From contig JAQTNM010000036.1 in NCBI GenBank assembly GCA_028713875.1, forward strand, positions 1 to 7,552: 7,552 nt of DNA. The letters are read 5' to 3'. The notes under the pieces are model-generated. The model searched no databases and was not told where the DNA came from. It saw only the letters and a list, made by a program, of their open reading frames with translations. Positions 4,720-7,552 of this stretch are shown in pieces (position 1 is the first letter of the stretch; the number at the start of each line of letters is the position of its first letter). Both the position numbers and the translations under genes were made by a program. This DNA comes from Candidatus Omnitrophota bacterium. Lineage in GTDB: Bacteria > Omnitrophota > Gorgyraeia > Gygaellales > Profunditerraquicolaceae.

Positions 4720-7552
4720 CTGTGGACACTAACCGCTTCCCATCCGAACAGGGACTTTATGATCCGCGTTTTGAGCATGGTTCCTGCGGTGTGGGCTTTG
4801 TCTGCGATATAAAAGGCGCAAAGTCAAACGAGATTATCAAGCAGGGGCTCAAGGTGCTTAACCGTTTAGCCCACCGCGGAGCAACCGGGGCTGATCCCAA
4901 GACCGGCGACGGCGCAGGCATATTGATCCAGCTCCCTCACGAATTTATTGTTAAAGCAGCCCGGCAGGCTAATATAGAATTACCGGCCCGGGGAGAATAC
5001 GGGACCGGATTGATATTTTTGCCTCCCCATGAGAAAGAAAGGGCGTTCTGCAAGGGAGTCTTTTTAAAAATAATCAAAAGCCAGGGGCAGGTCCTGTTAG
5101 GCTGGCGCAGCGTCCCGGTAGATAACCGGGATATAGGCAGAGCCGCCAGGCAGACTCAGCCCGTAATAGAGCAGGTTTTTATCGCTAAAAATAAAAAAAT
5201 ATCCGCCACAAGACGTAGCGTATCCGCCGATAATTCCGGCGGGAAAGACGACCTGGCATTTGAGCGTAAGCTATATTGCATAAGAAAACAGATTGAGAAT
5301 ACGATTAGAGCTTCAGGATTAAAGCAGAGGTCGTTTTTCTATATTACAAATTTATCCGCCAGGACCCTTTCCTATAAGGGGCTGCTTATGCCTCATCAGG
5401 TTGAGGATTTTTTTCCCGACTTAAAGGACCCGGATGTAAAAAGCGCGCTGTGTATGGTGCATTCCCGCTATAGTACGAATACTTTTCCGACATGGGACCT
5501 TTCCCAGCCCTTCAGGTACCTTGCGCATAACGGAGAAATAAATACCTTAAGAGGAAATATCAACTGGATGAAGGCAAGAGAGGGCCTTTTAAAAAGCAGC
5601 CTCTTCGGCAAAGAGCTAAAAGGAATCCTGCCTGTGATTGTTCCGGGAGGAAGCGACTCCGCGACCATTGACAACGTTTTTGAGCTTTTGCTTTTGGCCG
5701 GCAGGTCATTGCCGCAGGCAATGATGATGCTTATCCCATCTGCCTGGGAAGAGAATAAGCTGCTCGATGAAAAAATAAGGAGTTTTTATAAATTTCACTC
5801 CTGTTTTATGGAGCCATGGGACGGCCCCGCAGCCATTGCTTTTACGGACGGCACCCGTATAGGGGCTGTTTTAGACAGGAACGGCCTGCGGCCGGCACGC
5901 TACATAGTCACAAAGAATAATTTCGCGGTCATGGCTTCGGAAGTCGGCGTCCTGGATATTCCTGCGCAGGATATACTCTCCTGCGGCAGGCTTGAGCCGG
6001 GCAAGATTTTTTTTATTGATACCGAGGCCGGCAAGATCATCGATGACTCTGCGCTGAAGAACGAAATGGCCGGCAAGAGACCATACCGCTCCTGGCTAAA
6101 AAAGAACTTGCTTGAACTGGATCACATAAAGAAGGTCGGCCGTAAAGCCGGAAAAGAGAAAACCGACAGACTAACGCTTCTCAAAGCCTTCGGCTATAGC
6201 CGCGAAGATCTGAAATTCATCATCAAACCTATGGCAGAAAATGCCCAGGAACCCGTGGGCTCGATGGGCAATGACACCCCCCACGCAGTGCTATCCGCCA
6301 AACCGCAGCTTTTATATACATACTTCAAACAGCTATTTGCGCAGGTCACCAACCCCGCAATCGACCCTATCCGGGAAGAATTGGTAATGAGCCTGAATAC
6401 TTATTTAGGCCCGGAGAAGAATATCCTGGATGAGACCTCAAAACATTGCTCGAAACTCATGGTGAAGAACCCGATCCTTACAAACGAAGAACTGGCAAAG
6501 ATCAGGGATATAAAAATAAGCGGTTTTAAAACCAGGACCATATCTTTGCTTTTTGATTCCGCTTCTTCCGGTACTGGCTTCTCAAAAGCTTTGGAGAGGG
6601 TCTGTAAGGAAGCAGTCAGCGCAATAAGACAGGGTTATACTTTTATAATCTTAAGCGACCGCGGGGTTGATAAAAACCATGCCAGCCTGCCCGCTCTCTT
6701 AGCCACAGCCGGCATCCACCATCATTTGGTAAGAAAAATGCTGCGCACGCAGATAAGCATTATCGTAGAAAGCGCAGAGCCAAGAGAAGTGCATCACTTT
6801 GCGGTGCTCTTTGGTTACGGGGCAGATTGCATAAACCCGTATCTGGCTTTTGATGCATTGGAGCACTTGATTAAAGAAGGGGAATTGGAACTTGATTTAA
6901 AAAGCGCGCTGAATAATTATAAGAAATCCCTGCATAAAGGCATACTTAAAATCCTTTCTAAAATGGGCATATCCACCCTGCAGAGTTACCGGGGAGCGCA
7001 GATCTTTGAGGCTTTAGGCATACATCAGGGCGTCATTGATAAATATTTTACCGGCACGGTTTCCAGGATCGGCGGAATAGACCTTGCGGTAATTGCCAGG
7101 GAAACTATATTACGGCACAATGAGGCTTTCGGCGAGGATGGTCTTGCCGCGCCTTTCCTTGCGACGGGAGGGATTTACCAATGGAAGAGAGACGGCGAGT
7201 TTCATTTATGGAATCCCGAAACTATCGCCGCCCTGCAGGATGCAGCCAGAAATAATGACGAAAAAAAATACCGGGAATTCTCTTCTTTGATAAACGACCA
7301 GTCAAAAAACCCCGCTACGCTAAGGAGCCTGTTTAGATTCAAAGAGGTTAAGGCGATACCTATAGAAGAGGTGGAGCCGGCAGAAGAGATTGTGAAACGT
7401 TTTGCCACAGGGGCAATGAGCTTTGGCTCCATAAGCAGGCCGGCGCATGAGACTATCGCCATCGCCATGAACCGGCTCAAGGGTAAGTCCAATATCCACG
7501 CCCGCCGGCAGGTCCGCCGTGATTTTTTTCATCGCCAGTTGCAGGTTCTCGC
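4707..7552 (+). CDS. gltB: Glutamate synthase large subunit (GOGAT), 3' part beyond the window
   Basis: Transfers the amide of glutamine to 2-oxoglutarate, giving two glutamates, with electrons from a small subunit or ferredoxin. Open from ATG 4707 to the edge, 948 codons of a family near 1,500. Seen: a propeptide of 26 residues before the catalytic Cys27 in FEHGSCGVGF; LAHRGATGADPKTGDGAG; glutaminase motifs HSRYSTNTFPTW (252-263) and AHNGEINTLRGN (273-284); DRNGLRPAR (390-398); GSMGNDTPHAVLS; the central domain with NPAIDPIREELV (549-560); and the start of the FMN domain, GAMSFGSIS (902-910). The start overlaps the Fis-type gene by 13 bases, and no upstream start exists in frame. Odd: extra residues 166-179 coincide with a palindromic stretch. 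After MNRLKGKSN (921-929) the expected GEGGE-type continuation is absent in all three forward frames, so the last 20 codons are probably not genuine gltB. Confidence 0.95.
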   Translation, partial: MENIAVDTNRFPSEQGLYDPRFEHGSCGVGFVCDIKGAKSNEIIKQGLKVLNRLAHRGATGADPKTGDGAGILIQLPHEFIVKAARQANIELPARGEYGTGLIFLPPHEKERAFCKGVFLKIIKSQGQVLLGWRSVPVDNRDIGRAARQTQPVIEQVFIAKNKKISATRRSVSADNSGGKDDLAFERKLYCIRKQIENTIRASGLKQRSFFYITNLSARTLSYKGLLMPHQVEDFFPDLKDPDVKSALCMVHSRYSTNTFPTWDLSQPFRYLAHNGEINTLRGNINWMKAREGLLKSSLFGKELKGILPVIVPGGSDSATIDNVFELLLLAGRSLPQAMMMLIPSAWEENKLLDEKIRSFYKFHSCFMEPWDGPAAIAFTDGTRIGAVLDRNGLRPARYIVTKNNFAVMASEVGVLDIPAQDILSCGRLEPGKIFFIDTEAGKIIDDSALKNEMAGKRPYRSWLKKNLLELDHIKKVGRKAGKEKTDRLTLLKAFGYSREDLKFIIKPMAENAQEPVGSMGNDTPHAVLSAKPQLLYTYFKQLFAQVTNPAIDPIREELVMSLNTYLGPEKNILDETSKHCSKLMVKNPILTNEELAKIRDIKISGFKTRTISLLFDSASSGTGFSKALERVCKEAVSAIRQGYTFIILSDRGVDKNHASLPALLATAGIHHHLVRKMLRTQISIIVESAEPREVHHFAVLFGYGADCINPYLAFDALEHLIKEGELELDLKSALNNYKKSLHKGILKILSKMGISTLQSYRGAQIFEALGIHQGVIDKYFTGTVSRIGGIDLAVIARETILRHNEAFGEDGLAAPFLATGGIYQWKRDGEFHLWNPETIAALQDAARNNDEKKYREFSSLINDQSKNPATLRSLFRFKEVKAIPIEEVEPAEEIVKRFATGAMSFGSISRPAHETIAIAMNRLKGKSNIHARRQVRRDFFHRQLQVL
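5200..5243 (+). repeat. Palindromic, partly repeated element within gltB
   Basis: TATCCGCC occurs at 5200-5207 and again at 5221-5228, and CCGCC (5224-5228) pairs with GGCGG (5238-5242). The stretch stays in frame and encodes SATRRSVSADNSGG (residues 166-179). From memory of the family, the segment before the conserved FERKLY..RK motif is usually shorter here. It may be a small palindromic element inserted in frame in a surface loop, or a naturally variable linker. Confidence 0.35.
7493..7552 (-). other. Foreign-looking tail: possible RND efflux fragment on the reverse strand
   Basis: The reverse complement of the last 60 bases is open and reads ENLQLAMKKITADLPAGVDI. The pattern of a helix followed by (I)xADLPAGVxI resembles the porter-domain region of RND/AcrB-type efflux proteins, where such a motif precedes a short strand. 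The forward strand at the same place loses similarity to glutamate synthase. By hand count the segment is about 60% G+C, apparently richer than gltB before it. Only 20 residues are visible, so the family call is tentative. Joining of two unrelated sequences at about 7485-7495 would explain both strands. Confidence 0.3.

Noticed and set aside
7202..7532. Two reverse-strand open frames near the right edge as complete genes
   Set aside because: Upstream of about 7490 they are opposite well-conserved gltB sequence and show no domain. Only the last 60 bases on the reverse strand look protein-like, and these are listed separately as a possible foreign fragment.

Overview
The window is a nitrogen-assimilation cluster, every intact gene on the + strand: the C-terminal end of a probable outer-membrane beta-barrel protein (1-90), an Amt ammonium channel (108-1337), a P-II signal protein (1349-1690), a 359-base structured leader (1691-2049), type I glutamine synthetase (2050-3552), a class I glutamine amidotransferase (3564-4289), a short Fis-type DNA-binding protein (about 4333-4719) and the first two thirds of the large subunit of glutamate synthase (4707 to the edge). 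The outer-membrane C-terminus points to a diderm bacterium. The style of the cluster resembles uncultured diderm lineages such as Omnitrophota or relatives, but this is a guess from general resemblance and not a demonstrated placement.

The genes form one pathway. Amt admits ammonium, P-II gates Amt, glutamine synthetase fixes ammonium onto glutamate, and glutamate synthase turns glutamine plus 2-oxoglutarate into two glutamates. Spacings are tight (17, 11, 11 and 43 bases, and a 13-base overlap). The only large gap lies between P-II and glnA, and that is where the control signals are.

The most interesting part is the glnA leader. Two hairpins with six-base loops (ATTGTG and ACAGGC, both with A at loop position 1 and G at position 4) are followed by an intrinsic terminator whose 5' arm overlaps the second hairpin, so the two cannot form together. 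This is the layout of RNA targets of ANTAR-domain antiterminators. Downstream of it are four back-to-back hairpins, two of them copies of the same palindrome, reaching to the ribosome binding site of glnA.

Both classical covalent control sites appear to be missing. P-II has Glu at position 51 instead of the uridylylated Tyr, and glutamine synthetase has Phe428 where the adenylylated Tyr397 of E. coli aligns. Together with the leader this suggests glnA is controlled by transcription antitermination and perhaps by the small Fis-type protein, rather than by a GlnD/GlnE cascade. That synthesis is inference.

Two oddities lie in gltB: a palindromic, partly repeated stretch at 5200-5243 that coincides with extra residues in the glutaminase domain, and an abrupt loss of family similarity in the last 60 bases, where the reverse strand instead reads like an RND efflux protein. 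The latter suggests a chimeric contig end or a rearrangement breakpoint.
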